DNA from: Trichobilharzia regenti
Taxonomy: Eukaryota > Platyhelminthes > Trematoda > Strigeidida > Schistosomatidae
NCBI GenBank assembly: GCA_944472135.2
Contig: OX235268.1
Coordinates: 9,120,589-9,184,588, forward strand
Length of the DNA: 64,000 nt
Direction of reading: 5' to 3'
Below the pieces are notes generated by a model that had not been told where the DNA came from, did no database searches, and saw only the letters and a list, made by a program, of their open reading frames with translations. The translations under genes were made by a program, and so were the position numbers. Shown piece after piece: positions 19,691 through 30,646 of the stretch. The first letter of the stretch is position 1. Each line of letters opens with the position of its first letter.

Positions 19691-20039
19691 ACCTCATAAA
19701 TTATATAAGATTTTTAAAAATCAAAGATAAATAAATAAAAATAAAATAAATAAGTTATAAATAAATAAAATAAATAAAAATTAAAAATTAAGAAAAAAAA
19801 GCAGTGTCGAGTATTTCACTTCAAACAATGCACCACAGGATTTGTAATATAAAGTTGATGTGTGGTAGAAAGATGAGAACAAAAGTGTAATAGTAACGAG
19901 GATAGGAAAACAAAAACTAATGAGACTATTTGTTAGAGTGCTGCAGTGAATTGACGTCTTTTCCGTATAACTAATAACTTACACACACACACACACGCTC
20001 ATACAAAACTAATCCTTACAAAAGAACTATAGAAAAATA
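19691..20039. other. AT-rich spacer, AAAT-rich and AC microsatellite
   Basis: Runs of AAATAAATAAA at 19725-19800 and an AC repeat at 19981-19996. No gene. Confidence 0.45.
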
Positions 20040-20200
20040 TACACAGCCTGTTCATACCGAGTTGGTGAAACAGAGTGTAAAGGATACTTTTGGATTTGTT
20101 GAAAGGATAAAAGATTTAAATGTTGACAATAAATTCATGATATATCATTTGACATACCTTCCTGATTCACCAATATACCACTTATATAATAATTGTATGA
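20040..20200 (+). pseudogene. Small PLE reverse transcriptase fragment
   Basis: Encodes VKDTFGFVERIKDLNV, homologous to the RT segment DTFEFTECIKDLNVNG of PLE-E and FSFVETTKSLNVKG of the terminal PLE, then decays. Isolated, about 50 codons. Confidence 0.6.
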
Positions 20201-20204
20201 AATG

Positions 20205-20830
20205 ACAGCCTATTGACTTCTCCTCTAGGCATAAACGAGATCTACAAACACTAGTAAGCACTCATGAAGCCTGTAGCATTGAGGAAACTAAAATTGAAAC
20301 TAAGTCTAATGCAAAATACCTCAGATTAGTTCTATCTTCCGAGCTTACATGATCATCTCATATCCAAAAGATTTCTAAGAAAGTGTTTCGTCTAACCTAC
20401 TACATTAAGAAACTCAGACTAACTGGAATCACTCAACCTCTGCTTTCACAGTTTGTCAACTCTCTTATCTTACCTATTCTACTTTACTGCTCCCCATTAG
20501 TCTTTCCTGGGTTACTGAAAAAGGACTATACAATCCTGAGAAGGATGTTGAAGGTAGCTAGTAGGGCTAATGGTGTAAAACTCAGTCAGCTCGTCACTAC
20601 ATTAGTAGAAAGCATCTGAATACATGCGAGAAATGGTCTAAAACCATACTCTCTGACCCCCAACACCCCCTCTATTCCCAACTCTCTCCTTGCATCTCAT
20701 CAGGTAGAACCAGAAATCAGTACAAAATAATATATGCTCGTACAACCAAATATAGGAACTCAACGATACCATATTTGGCCAGCCCGTGTTCTAAGTGACA
20801 GAGACAATGTTAAGCGTGAAACCTATGACT
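20205..20830 (+). pseudogene. Non-LTR LINE (CR1/Jockey-type) C-terminal fragment
   Basis: The longest readable piece (20383-20619) contains FRLTYYIKKLRLTGITQPLL, VNSLILPILLYCSPL and LRRMLKVASRANG. The same blocks follow a YADD reverse transcriptase at 60003-60450, so both belong to one LINE family. The conserved end is also readable (YARTTKYRNSTIPYL). Stops throughout; no endonuclease or RT core remains here. Confidence 0.65.
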
Positions 20831-21569
20831 TGCTTTGTTGTTAATAACATAATTTTGGCCCTTGTTATTTCCCCCTTATACTCTCTTATTTGTACTGTAT
20901 AGTCAACAACCTTCTTAAACATACTTAGCTACCTAAAATTATTATCATCGGCTTACTTTTTTATTCTTTATTCTATTCCTTCTTTTGTGTACCTACTGAT
21001 CCCGACTATATTATCACTATGAGTATTACAAAATTGTCCTGTCATTAACCATCATGTAATATTAGTTTTGTGGTTGTTTTTCTTTGTTCGGCACTATTTA
21101 ACTGACAATCTTGTTTGTGAACGCCACTATCACCATCTTAAAAAATTTCGTATTATGCAGGATTACTCACACTACCACAACAAACACTGCATTAGTGCTG
21201 ACAATAAAAAAAACACAACCTGAAATGTTTATTTTATGATTGTTTAGTGTAGTCAATCAAATGAAGTGATCATCTTAGCTATTAACATTATTAAGAACAT
21301 CTCATAATTTCTTGTATGATCATAGCTGTTACTGTTCACCACGCATACACATATCATAGCTTCCACAACCAAAAACTGAAATATTATCCACCAAAAAAAA
21401 ATCAAGCTGTAAATCAAAAAAAATCAAAAAAATGGTGTTTATCTTCCTTTCTACTTGGTATTTTTATTTGCATTTTTTGTTATTTTTGTGTTTCTTTTTC
21501 GTTTCTGTTGTTTTTTTTATATTCATTTTTTTGGTATACTCCTTTTAAATGTGCTATGAAATTAGATGC
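20831..21569. other. AT-rich spacer, possible LINE 3' UTR
   Basis: Follows the LINE fragment; T-rich and A-rich runs (21395-21530) give hydrophobic spurious frames. No motif. Confidence 0.4.
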
Positions 21570-21655
21570 AATATTGCAGATATGTGCTGAAAATTCCACA
21601 TTGTACCACAAGTACTGTTTCTGGAATAAAAGCGACATTATTATTATTATGAAAA
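21570..21655 (-). repeat. Short repeat C copy, antisense
   Basis: The reverse complement reads TTTATTCCAGAAACAGTACTT, then TGTGGAATTTTCAGCAC, with an AAT tract at its start. It abuts the 5' truncation point of PLE-A copy 2. Confidence 0.55.
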
Positions 21656-23150
21656 CAGTCGATTTTGTATGCGAAGAACTCATAAGATGAAACATCGATG
21701 TTGGCATTCCTATACCATTTTATGAAAGACCTTCTCTTGAAATGTACAATTAATGTCCACTTTTTATTAAATAAGGAAATATGTGGACAAATCGACGGTG
21801 TGGCAATGGAGTCACCACTAGGACCCATTCTAGCCGACATTTTTCATGCGAAACTAGAAAATGGGCCTTTGAAGGATACTATTAATGTACTCGAATTCTA
21901 TTGTCAGTACATGAATGATGCATTTTTGATTATGAAAAATGAGGAGGAAGCAAAGATCATCCTGGATAAATTTAACGAGGTTCATCCTGCAATAAATTTT
22001 ACTATTGAGAAAGAAAAAGACTCTGATATTTCATTTTTAGACGTCCTTATGACCAGAAAAGTGGATGGCGCAATAAGAAGAAGTGTATATAGAAAACCTA
22101 CATCAACGGGTCAGCATACTTATATTTCCAGATTCATACCCTTGAAATACAAACTCGATCTGATAAAGTGCTTGGTTCACAGAGCAAGAGCAATCTGCTC
22201 GGATGAATATCTTGATGAGGAACTTAATAATATTAAACGGTTGCTGAGTGAAAAAGGTTATCCAGAAAAGTTTATTGATAAGAAAATGAATCTAAAATCA
22301 AAACAGCCCAAAGTGCAAACACTTCCAGAAAAGGCCTTATTCTTACAAATGCAGTTCCTCGGGGAGAACACTAGCGAGATACAAACACAGTGACTTAGAA
22401 ATGCGGTGAAACGAGCATACGCTGCTGCCAAATTACGCTGTATCTTCGAAACCACTCCTCTTTTGCGTTCAGGAGTAAATGACAAACTGGCTAATTTCGC
22501 GTCTTCCATGTGTATCTACCAATTTAACTGCTCCTGTGAAGCGATCAAGTTACATAGGCCGTACAGTTAGGCGTGTTTCTCATCGAATTTCCAAACATCG
22601 CCCTGCATGGTGGTTAAGTAAAGGACAAAACAAAATCGATTCGGAGCGCTATTCTGTCTCATCTTGTGGATACAGAACACAAGATTGATGTTAACAAGAC
22701 GGCTTTCAGGGTCATTTACCGCATACCTACGAATCTCAATTTCGCCTTAAGAGTTCGACTACTAAATATTACTGAGGCTGGCTGTTGGGATCCATATTAA
22801 CAAGCCTACATTTTGCATCCAAAAGAAGCTAGTTGGCTCAGACATTATCCTTTCCCGCTTGGCCATCTAGGTTTGAATGATCATGAATTTTTGTGGTATT
22901 TTCCTAATTTTAGTTGATATTCCATTTTCTACTATATCTTTATTATTATTATTATTATTATTATTATTTAAGCATCTTCATTGAACTGTAATTCCATCTT
23001 GATCCTACTTAACAAATCGATATTATTTAGAAAAACACTAATGTTGTTATTGACTACTAATCCATAATATTCTGTGTATATAAACATGCACATATTTAAT
23101 TGTAGAGCATGAAGAGGAGGAATTTATCGAAAAGAATATTCTTTGTTCGA
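21653..23150 (+). pseudogene. PLE-A copy 2: RT end, connector, GIY-YIG, 3' UTR
   Basis: 5'-truncated PLE. A 231-codon frame (21698-22393) covers LLLKCTINVHF, then VAMESPLGPILADIFHAKLENGPL, the catalytic box region, SFLDVLMTRK and the connector to IKRLLSEKGYPEKF. The catalytic YVDD is YMND near 21909 and MGSPLGP is MESPLGP, so the RT is predicted dead. The nuclease follows in a shifted frame (YIGRTVRRVSHRISKH at about 22545). The 3' UTR matches 4200-4480, with an ATT tract at 22930-22970. Confidence 0.8.
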
Positions 23151-23275
23151 TTATTTTGTGTTCATATAGATGTCTGAATGAATATATTTGCTATATTGAA
23201 GTTTGATACTAGTCACTACAAATATATGATAACTCGTTACATATTTCTATTGGTACAAATGTCCATGAACAAATA

Positions 23276-23475
23276 ACCTATGCGTTCGGTGGCATAGTGG
23301 TTAGGACATCTCGCTGTCCATCCACATGGTCCGAGGTTCGATCCCCTGCTGACGCACACCTGATATCTATGGTCAGCCTGCAAAAATTTGGGCTACCGAT
23401 ATCACATGCTGAAAATTCTATACCTGTACCGAAAAATACGGCGTGGAATCAAGCTGTAATAAAAAATATTTTCGA
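23276..23475 (+). repeat. SINE-B copy (tRNA-derived)
   Basis: A-box-like GTGGCATAGTGG and B-box AGGTTCGATCCCC about 40 bp apart, then the family body (CACACCTGATATCTATGGTC, GGGCTACCGATATC) and end (AATACGGCGTGGAATCAAGC, TGTAAT, A-rich tail). Other copies: 23720-23905 (-), 24696-24890 (-), 25985-26180 (+), 27095-27300 (+), 54275-54470 (+), 56868-57065 (-). No protein. Confidence 0.8.
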
Positions 23476-23513
23476 CTATATATTTTGATGATCAATTAAA
23501 AAATCCGAATAAA

Positions 23514-23557
23514 TCTGCTGAAGAAGCTGTGCTGGCTTACACAGCGAAACGTTCAGA
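23514..23557 (+). ncRNA. PLE-type hammerhead-like motif
   Basis: Helix I TCTG/CAGA; core CTGAAGA (23518-23524); one unpaired A; helix II GCTGTG/CACAGC with an 8-nt loop; GAAA (23546-23549); minimal helix III AC/GT; cleavage position GTT at 23551-23553. This layout (very short helix III, GAAACGTT) resembles hammerheads reported in Penelope-like elements. No PLE coding sequence is adjacent here, only SINE-B, so it is an orphan tail. The extra A before helix II weakens the case for activity. Confidence 0.5.
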
Positions 23558-23719
23558 AAAACAGATCTTGTTTTTTAATTTTTACTTAAACATGCTGAGA
23601 TTCATTTAAATGGCTTATAATGAATCAACCTGACTCGGCGCTCAAATTATTCCAGTAAGTTCGTAACACTTACGGTCTAGAAACTTATAATACTCATATG
23701 ATGACTTATTATTATTATT

Positions 23720-23905
23720 ATTTTTTTGATTACAGCTTGATTCCACACCGTATTTTTGATAGTAGTATGGTATTTTCAGCATGTGATATGAATAGCCCAA
23801 GTTTTTCAGGCCGACCATAAATATCAGGTGTGCATCAGCAGGGGATCGAACCTCGGACCATGTGCATGGTCGGCGAGAGTCCTAAGCACTGTGCCACCGA
23901 CTTAT
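23720..23905 (-). repeat. SINE-B copy, antisense
   Basis: Reverse complement of the SINE-B family: GGATCGAACCTCGGACCATG is the antisense B-box region, and GATTACAGCTTGATTCCACA the antisense tail. It lies about 250 bp from a sense copy. Confidence 0.75.
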
Positions 23906-24489
23906 TTAGAATAGGTAAAAAGCCAGACAGAAAGAATTAAATTTTCAGCGCCTACTGAGAAAGATGGATAATTGCATCCAATGGTATGATGTATTCAACA
24001 AATTCAGGTGTCATTCAATTGTTTTAACTGCAGCAACAAACATGTTCAGCCTTATTTTCATTTGAGAAAAGCATTGGCTTGGGTGAAACGAATTTTAAGA
24101 CTTTTCCTTGTACGACTGCATAGAATAATTAATTATAATTAAAATTATCATTATTATTATTATTACTGGGTGAAGTAAACAAACTGAAAGCCAACTTTCT
24201 TACTGATAAAATGTCTGGTTTCTTGAATAGAAAAATATGCTTCACGTTTATTGTACAGAAAACCGAAAATAATAAAAAAGAAAAAAGATCAATAAGAATT
24301 CCACTTTTGAAATTACTATTTATAAACAAACTTAGTAAAATAGACAGAAGTGTAGGCAGTGTTAAGAATCAGAAAAAGAAAATTTGACAAGAAGATATAT
24401 ATTTGACAACGTTTTTCACTTGTTGGCATTCATCAGTAAGGCAAATCTTTCCCAGCTAAAGAAAATCATGAGATCTTTTTAGATTAAGA
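23906..24489. other. Spacer with a hammerhead-like remnant
   Basis: No coding sequence. Positions 24405-24440 (minus) hold an HHR-like remnant listed separately. An ATT tract lies at 24149-24164. Confidence 0.45.
24405..24440 (-). ncRNA. Degenerate PLE-type hammerhead-like motif
   Basis: The minus strand has CTGATGA (24436-24430), a short stretch, GAAA (24417-24414) and AACGTTGTC. The helix II strands (around TGCC and AGTG) no longer pair well. It is read as a decayed PLE hammerhead. Confidence 0.35.
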
Positions 24490-25435
24490 TAATTTCTGTC
24501 TGCCCAGAGTCAAGAATGATATTTTTAATTGTGGTGGACAGAAGTATGCAGGAGACGGCGTGTAGAGAGAGACAGAGAGAGGACAGGAATATGTTGGACT
24601 GGTCGATAAGAAGAATTTAGACGATCTAAGCTTCGCAGATGATTATTTTCCAACATCACCTGAAGCTGAAGTCCTTCAAAAGAAAACTGATAAGCTTTTA
24701 TTTTCTTTATTGTATCTTGAGTCCAAACAATATTTTTGATACAAGTATAGAATTTTCAGCATGTTATATTGGTAGCAGAAATTTAGCAGGCCAACCATTG
24801 GTATCAGGTGTGCGTCGGCCGAGGATTGAACCGCAGACAATGTGCATGGTGAGCGAGTGTCCTAATCGCTATACCACTGACTCACAATAAAGGGAGGACT
24901 ATAAAGCCTCCTTATTGACAAAAACTATACGCCCCAGCGCACCCAATTAGTGTCTGTTACGAGTTTCAACCCACTGAGGTGCAATGGTGAACCTCAAACC
25001 TGGGGGTCAGAGCATTCTTCATCACCCGGAACCCGGTGTCAGGTAAGTGAATATACAGAAGGCGGAGGTGATGAAGAAAAGCAGCGATTACCATTCACCA
25101 GCGAAATTCGAAAGACGGGTTATTTGCTTCAGTTATCTAGGAAGCATCACCTCAACTATAGGCAATCGCCACGGATAAGGATGTGAAAACCAGAATCGGA
25201 AAGATAAGACAGACCATTATCACTCTGAAATTACTTTGGAAATCTTCTGTATTCAGCAGAGTGTATAACAAGATTCGGATTTTTGGTAACAATGTTAAGT
25301 TAGTCATTTCTTCTATATATGGGTGAGAAACTTTCCCAATGCGTCACGGAAAATTATTCCCAACAAGTTTCTGTGGTGTTTTATTAACAACTGCCTTCGT
25401 TGGATCTATATTGAAGATCATTGCCAATCAGTACC
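24490..25435 (+). pseudogene. RTE fragment split by SINE-B
   Basis: 24490-24695 encodes the segment IFLIVVDRSM through LDDLSFADDYF and the EVLQKKTDKL block, which contains the FADD box. 25060-25435 continues with TSEIRKTGYLLQLS, EDVKTRIGKI-like, NKIRIFGNNVK and a decayed LYGSETW region. The antisense SINE-B at 24696-24890 lies between, and 24890-25060 is unassigned. Frames are broken throughout. Confidence 0.65.
24696..24890 (-). repeat. SINE-B copy, antisense, within RTE
   Basis: Antisense B-box region GAGGATTGAACCGCAGACAATG and the A-box complement CCACTGACTC at the right; antisense tail at the left (AATATTTTTGATACAAG). It interrupts the RTE reading frame after EVLQKKTDKLL. Confidence 0.7.
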
Positions 25436-25695
25436 AATGCAAGTAGCCTAGAGAGTGTGAAAACATACAAAAACAACCAAATAGTCATGTACATGGTCAT
25501 CGAGAGGGGTGACTAATAAACACGTGAAGAAATCTAAAAGTTCACTTTAACAAATTGAAGTATTCACTGAAGGAAAAATGTTGCCTAGTAGGACAGGTAA
25601 GAAAGTTATGCAAATGAACTATCCAGCTAACTCAAAGAACACAACAACATTAAAATCATCCATCTGAGCTACAAATCTTCTTCATTATATTCAAT
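25436..25695 (+). repeat. PLE-H 3' UTR fragment
   Basis: Shares with the antisense copy at 55875-56110 the words GTAGCCTAGA, GTGTGAAAACA, CAAAAACAACCAA, the GTTGCCTAGTAGGAC segment, and TGAGCTACAAATCTTCT. It is the 3' flank of the PLE-H nuclease; the protein part is absent. Confidence 0.6.
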
Positions 25696-25984
25696 AACCA
25701 TTTCCTCAAATTTCACCTTATTCTTGAAAAATGGTCTCCATCATGTACACATGATGACCATTACCTGCGTGGAATGGCGATCAAGAGACGACATTTCAAT
25801 TACTGTTTTTGGAATAAAGTAAATCATAATTATTATTATTTCAGAGGCATAATATCTGAACATAGAACAGTCGGCTACAGATAATGACTGACGCCCTAAT
25901 CATTACAAGAATAACACATTCATAAGTGGGCTGGGTGTACTCCGTTTAACAACTAGTTTCCGGAATATCAAGTTGTAAATTCTT

Positions 25985-26180
25985 TTGTGTGCATTTGTGG
26001 TGCAGCGATATATAAGGACTCTCACCCACCATGTACATGGTCCGGGGTTCGATCCCCTGCCGAAGCACACCTGATATCTATGGTAGGACTAAAAAATTTG
26101 GCCTATCGATATCACATGCTGGAAATTCCATACCTGTACCAAAAAATACGGTGTAGTGGAATCAAGTTGTAATCAAAAGT
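25985..26180 (+). repeat. SINE-B copy
   Basis: GGGGTTCGATCCCCTGCC B-box, body CACACCTGATATCTATGG, end AATACGGTGTAGTGGAATC. The A-box is altered (GTGGTGCAGCG). Confidence 0.75.
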
Positions 26181-26689
26181 TTAAAGAAATATGTTATGTT
26201 ATATTCAGAAAACATAATTAGGTAAGACTAATTGGAAATCAATATGAAGGACACCAGGTCTCTTATGCTAGCAGTGTGTGAATACTTGTACTTCAGCCTA
26301 AGTTGTTACGTCGTGACTGATAACAGTTTTGAGACATAAAATTATCTAAGCATCTTGTGTGAACTTGAATTTGGACATTTTTAAAAATTCTAGTTTGATT
26401 ATTTGATGGTGAATAGTAATCCTGGCAACATGTTTTATTGTGTCACTCTTGTACTTTGCAGTGATTGATGATACAATAACTAGTGTTACATCAATGAGTG
26501 TTTACAGGCAAACATTCCTCTGAATGATGGATAGCACTTACAGGATGAGATGAATTCATTTTACTTTATTTGATACGATTCTCATCAGCTGCAGACAATG
26601 TGAATCGCAGATTTCATAAGTTTGAGGTGTGACATAATTTTTGGATGAACAACTAAATGTGAATGAATTTCATTTTGAACCAACATCGG
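26181..26689. other. Unassigned spacer
   Basis: No motif or repeat recognised. Confidence 0.4.
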
Positions 26690-26900
26690 TTAGAGAACTA
26701 TTGAAAAACCAGATAGGGAGTACTGGGAAATAGTTTCATCAGCCTAGTTTGGGATTCTTCATTACTTCGTATTCACCACCGTGGGGTCTAGACCGCTGGA
26801 CCTTCCGGTTACAAGACAAGCTCATAGATCATTTACAGCCACTGAGATATGATCCCATGGGCAACCCATGAACTCCAACTTCTGCCAATTCGTGATATAT
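26690..26900 (-). repeat. SINE-A copy, antisense, hammerhead decayed
   Basis: Antisense tail (GTTAGAGAACTATTGAAAA), HHR segment with lost core (the reverse complement reads TAATGAAGAATCCC where CTGAAGAGTCCC is expected), antisense tRNA head and upstream block (AACTCCAACTTCTGCCAATTC). Confidence 0.65.
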
Positions 26901-27094
26901 ACATATATCACAGTTTTATTCATCTGTTCGTTTTCTGGAGTGCCTTCTGGAACTCTTCTGGGAGAACTTACTGGGTCTGCAGCCAGCATCCTTTGGACAC
27001 GGATTATCAACGCCATTTGGATTCTTTGGTGACGTTGGATGATGCTGGGCCAAAGAAGGGACGTGGCACTGTGGAAGCAGACAGAAAATTAAGC

Positions 27095-27300
27095 AACGAT
27101 GAGTGTGTCGGTGGCACAGTGGTTAGAATTCTCACCGACCATTCACATGGTCCAGGGTTCGAGCCCACGCCGACGAACACCTGATATCTATGGTCAGCAT
27201 GCGAAATTTGGGCTACCGATATCCACGCTGAAAATTCCATACTTGTATCAAAAATACAGTGTGGAATCAAGCTGTAATCAAAAATAAAAAAATAAATAAA
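27095..27300 (+). repeat. SINE-B copy
   Basis: GTGGCACAGTGGTTAG A-box, AGGGTTCGAGCCCACGCC B-box, full body and an AAAAATAAAAAAATAAAT tail. One of the best-preserved copies, with 54275-54470. Confidence 0.8.
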
Positions 27301-27374
27301 AATAAAATACCTGTTAATTGTGATGATATGTAAGATGCTCAGCACGATAAGTCTGATTTTCATGGTTCGCCGTT

Positions 27375-27700
27375 TAGTGATAATAAGGGTTTAAAGCTAC
27401 CTAATTTTGAACCTCGATACTTTGATGGAAACCCAGATGACTATCCACAGTTTTTCAAAGAGCTTGAGGTTATGTGGTCATGACAAGGTTTTGTATTAAA
27501 TGAGGAAATGAAGTTGATGTATATTTTAAGGTATTGCACTGGTGTTACTGCAAGAGTTATACAGAGCTGCAAGTTTATGCCCCCAAACGAAGGATATACA
27601 GAGGCTATGAGGATAATACGTCAAAGATTTGGAAGGTTATTTATGATATTTCGTAGTATTTTTGAGACTGTTAAAGGTTATATCACGAAAATGACCTAAG
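27375..27700 (+). pseudogene. BEL/Pao-type gag fragment
   Basis: Encodes PNFEPRYFDGNPDDYPQFF, a stop, then KLMYILRYCTG and EAMRIIRQRFGR, the pattern of the BEL/Pao Gag N-terminal domain (compare MSYFDGNGTDYLRF and MLCLLHYCKG in the gag at 32274). About 100 codons, no knuckle or protease. It is distinct in sequence from the BEL gag at 32274, so it belongs to a second BEL family. Confidence 0.65.
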
Positions 27701-27896
27701 CGCATGTCTAATCCATCAGTATTCACTTCTGTACACTTCTTGGTTGGGCGATAGATTCTGCTTAGGGAACGTAGCACAGATTAGTTCATACGGTACAAGA
27801 ATTCTTCATCTTGAATTTATTACCCATAATTTTACGTTTCCTGTCACAGGTGTAGTAGAATTCTCCAGGTATATTTGTAATAAATAGCCAGTCACT
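27701..27896. other. Flank of the BEL insertion; no gene
   Basis: No motif recognised; ends at the target duplication ACTAG (27897-27901). Confidence 0.4.
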
Positions 27897-27901
27897 ACTA
27901 G

Positions 27902-28503
27902 TGTAAGAGCAATATCGCTTGAAATTAAGTCACGTGTAGATAAAGGCTATCCCGGTCTAGAACAAACAAGAAGCCGGTCACTGTTTCTACGGTACTATTA
28001 ATAAACAAATCAATAATTATATATACAACAAACCTTAACGGTTTCAAGAGTACAAAGCACAACGCTTAACAGAAAGCAAGGTACCGCTATCAGAGAGGAA
28101 TAACGTTAAAGCCAAAATTGCGAACTAGCCGGAATCAGACACGACCGTTCAGGTAAGCAGTCAGTAGAAGAATGAACCCAAGTAAGGCATGGCATAAAAA
28201 CAGAAAGCGGTTAAGAGATAGACCAAGCATAGGCACAAAGATAGGATTTAATTGGCTACTTAGCCAGGTAGGAAAATACAGATGAAGATCAATAAATAAG
28301 ATAAGCTCGACAGAATAGTACAAAGTAAGACATGGGTCATGAGTTCAACTGTCTGACTAACGATCGAGGTAAATCACATACACACAGTTCATTAAACAAG
28401 CAGGGATAGACACGTTAGGCATGGATAATTGGGTTGCAACAACGCTAGGCTGATCCGGGACAGGTTGACTTGACTCAAGGATGGGAATAGAATTGATCTT
28501 ACA
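27902..28503 (-). repeat. BEL 3' LTR (602 bp)
   Basis: On the minus strand it begins TGTAAGATC at 28503 and ends GCTCTTACA at 27902. The polypurine-like GGGGGCCGG lies directly before it. Positions 28333-28503 match the truncated right LTR with only a few differences. It lies about 70 bp beyond the integrase stop. Confidence 0.85.
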
Positions 28504-28572
28504 CCGGCCCCCAAAATCCGACAAGGATTTTATGAATCATGTTATACAGAATAACCCTCGTACCCGGCTCTC

Positions 28573-29919
28573 TTACAAATGACTTCCTTCTAGTAGGCAT
28601 ATCTGACGTATATCGCGCTTCACCTCGCCGTCTCTCGTTCTTATTGTAACCGTTCTTACAAGTCCATCCGCGGATTGCTCGCATCCCACAGTAACTCCTA
28701 GCGGCCAACAGTCTCTTGTTGAAGATTCTGGCGTAATCATCACCACATTCCCCGGGGATAGATTTTTAGATTTTGTGATCCATTTCTGTCTAGTTTGAAG
28801 TAAGGGTAGATATTCTCGCTTCCATCTCCGCCAAAACGAAGCTGCTAAATGCATAGCCTGCCTCCATCCGGAGTTGTATACCTGGACAGTATTTGATGGA
28901 GTCTCCATACTAATGTTTCGACAGACCAGTAGTAGGTGATTTGGCGTGGGAGCTAGATTATCTCTACTATCCGATGTTGATGGTACAAGCGGCCGATCAT
29001 TCAATATGCGTTCTGCTTCTGCCATAAACGTCAATATAGTTTCATCACTTAGATTCTGCTCGTTGCATAATGCTTGAAGAATAGCTCTCACTGACCTAAT
29101 CATTCGCTCCCACACTCCACCTCTATGACTCGCATTTGGAGGCTGGAAGTGCCACTGTATTCCTTTGGACAAAAGAGTATCATTAATCTTCTTCTGACTC
29201 CATCCACTCACTAGCTCCTTCAGTTCTCTGTTTGGGCCGACAAAGTTGGTCCCATTATCACTGTAGATATCTGTAGGGGTCCTACGTCTAGCTATAAACC
29301 GTAATAACGACATGATGAATGACTCAGTCGTTAAGGAACGTGCTACCTCAAGATGTATAGCACGAATCTGAAGACACGTAAATAAGCAGCCATATCGCTT
29401 CTCTTTTCCTCGACCCCGCTTAACAAAAAATGGTCCAAAGTAGTCTACTCCAATGAACTTGAATGGATACCATCCTTCTTGCACTCTCGCCATGAGTAGA
29501 GGAGCCATGAGCTGCTCACAAATTAACGTAGACTTCCTCCTGCATTTGACACATTGCCCAATAACTCGTTTAACAGTGGAGGCACCTTTAACAATCCAAA
29601 AGGAGCGATGCGAAGACGCCAGAACGTGATGCACTCCACAGTGACTCTCTGCGGTATGATAATGCTGAATCAATATTTCGGTAACTATGCGTTTCGAACG
29701 GAGGATTGTTTGGTGCTTATTTGCCCTGGAAATGTCCGCGTACGAAAGACGATCTCCTACACATAAGACTCCATCCTTTATTATCGGACACAGCTTTCTC
29801 AGAGAATCAACGCCCTTACAGTTCCTGTCCGTCCCTATTTCATCCGAGTTCGAATAGACCTCACTCTGAACAGATCGTATGATTTCTACAGTTGCGTGTC
29901 TCATTTCTGATAGTTTCAA
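28573..29919 (-). pseudogene. BEL/Pao pol: integrase portion
   Basis: A 448-codon open frame. It contains the zinc-binding region (His at about 86-95, CVKC at 123-126), the catalytic triad D159 in GVDYFGPF, D221 in YSDNGTNF and E271 in WERM, and the C-terminal SFWRRWKREYLPLLQ-RQKW block typical of BEL/Pao integrases. It would insert the element cDNA. The frame is separated from RNase H by a TGA at about 29977. The integrase itself looks intact, including all three acidic residues, but it can only be made by reading through upstream stops. Confidence 0.85.
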
Positions 29920-29979
29920 TAATCCTCTTATCGCTAATTCCTTTCCCGTTTTTCTGGATCTTTCAACTAGGAAGGTTTT

Positions 29980-30552
29980 TCATCTAAGGATCCATGCAAA
30001 AGACTTCACTAAGAGCGTCCATTTAGAGTATCGTCTCAACAGATTGGTGATGCAGTCTGGTCGAACGAGACCTCGTACTGCAGCTGTTTGTTTCTTCAAC
30101 TCTATTGTTTCAGGAATACAGCATAGCTCTGCATGCGGCCATTGATGTTCTTCTTTCGATAGGAACCTCGGACCCTCCAACCAACGCTGTAGTTGTTCAA
30201 GTTTTAACGTGCCACGCGATGCTGGGTCGGCTATATTATCTCTAGTTGGTACATGGTACCACTGTTTGGGCTCTAAGTAACGGTGTATGGTGGCCAGTCG
30301 GTTTGCTACGAAGGTGCTGAACCTAGTGGACGTATCACGTATGTAATATAATACTGTCATCGGGTCCATCCAGAAACATACAGATTTAGATTTCGCGGTT
30401 GTATTACGACGTATAATCTCGTATAGCCTGATTGCCAACACTGCCGCTACTAGTTGTAAACGTGGAATGGTTACGGCCTTCAGCGGGGCGACTCTAGCCT
30501 GGGCAAAGAGTAAATTGCAATAAACCTTGTTGTGACTCGATTGTACTCGCAC
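29980..30552 (-). pseudogene. BEL/Pao pol: RNase H portion
   Basis: A 190-codon frame with AYVRVQ and a YCNLLFAQARVAPLKAVTIPRLQL stretch (split here by the length rule: it continues LVAAVLAIRLYE), WMDPMTVLYYI and VPTRDNIADPASRG, the characteristic BEL/Pao RNase H signatures. Upstream, the DASGVGYGAA box lies just before the frame, in phase, after a TAA at about 30605. The frame ends at a TGA before the integrase. Confidence 0.8.
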
Positions 30553-30646
30553 ATACGCGGCCGCTCCGTACCCTACTCCTGACGCATCACATAATATATG
30601 TAACTGTTAGGTGAAGATTTCAGAGTCGAAACTTGGTCCAATACAT

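Noticed and set aside
23276..23345. Possible tRNA gene at the SINE-B head
   Set aside because: Repeated in at least seven copies with an attached non-tRNA body and A-rich tail; it is a SINE promoter.
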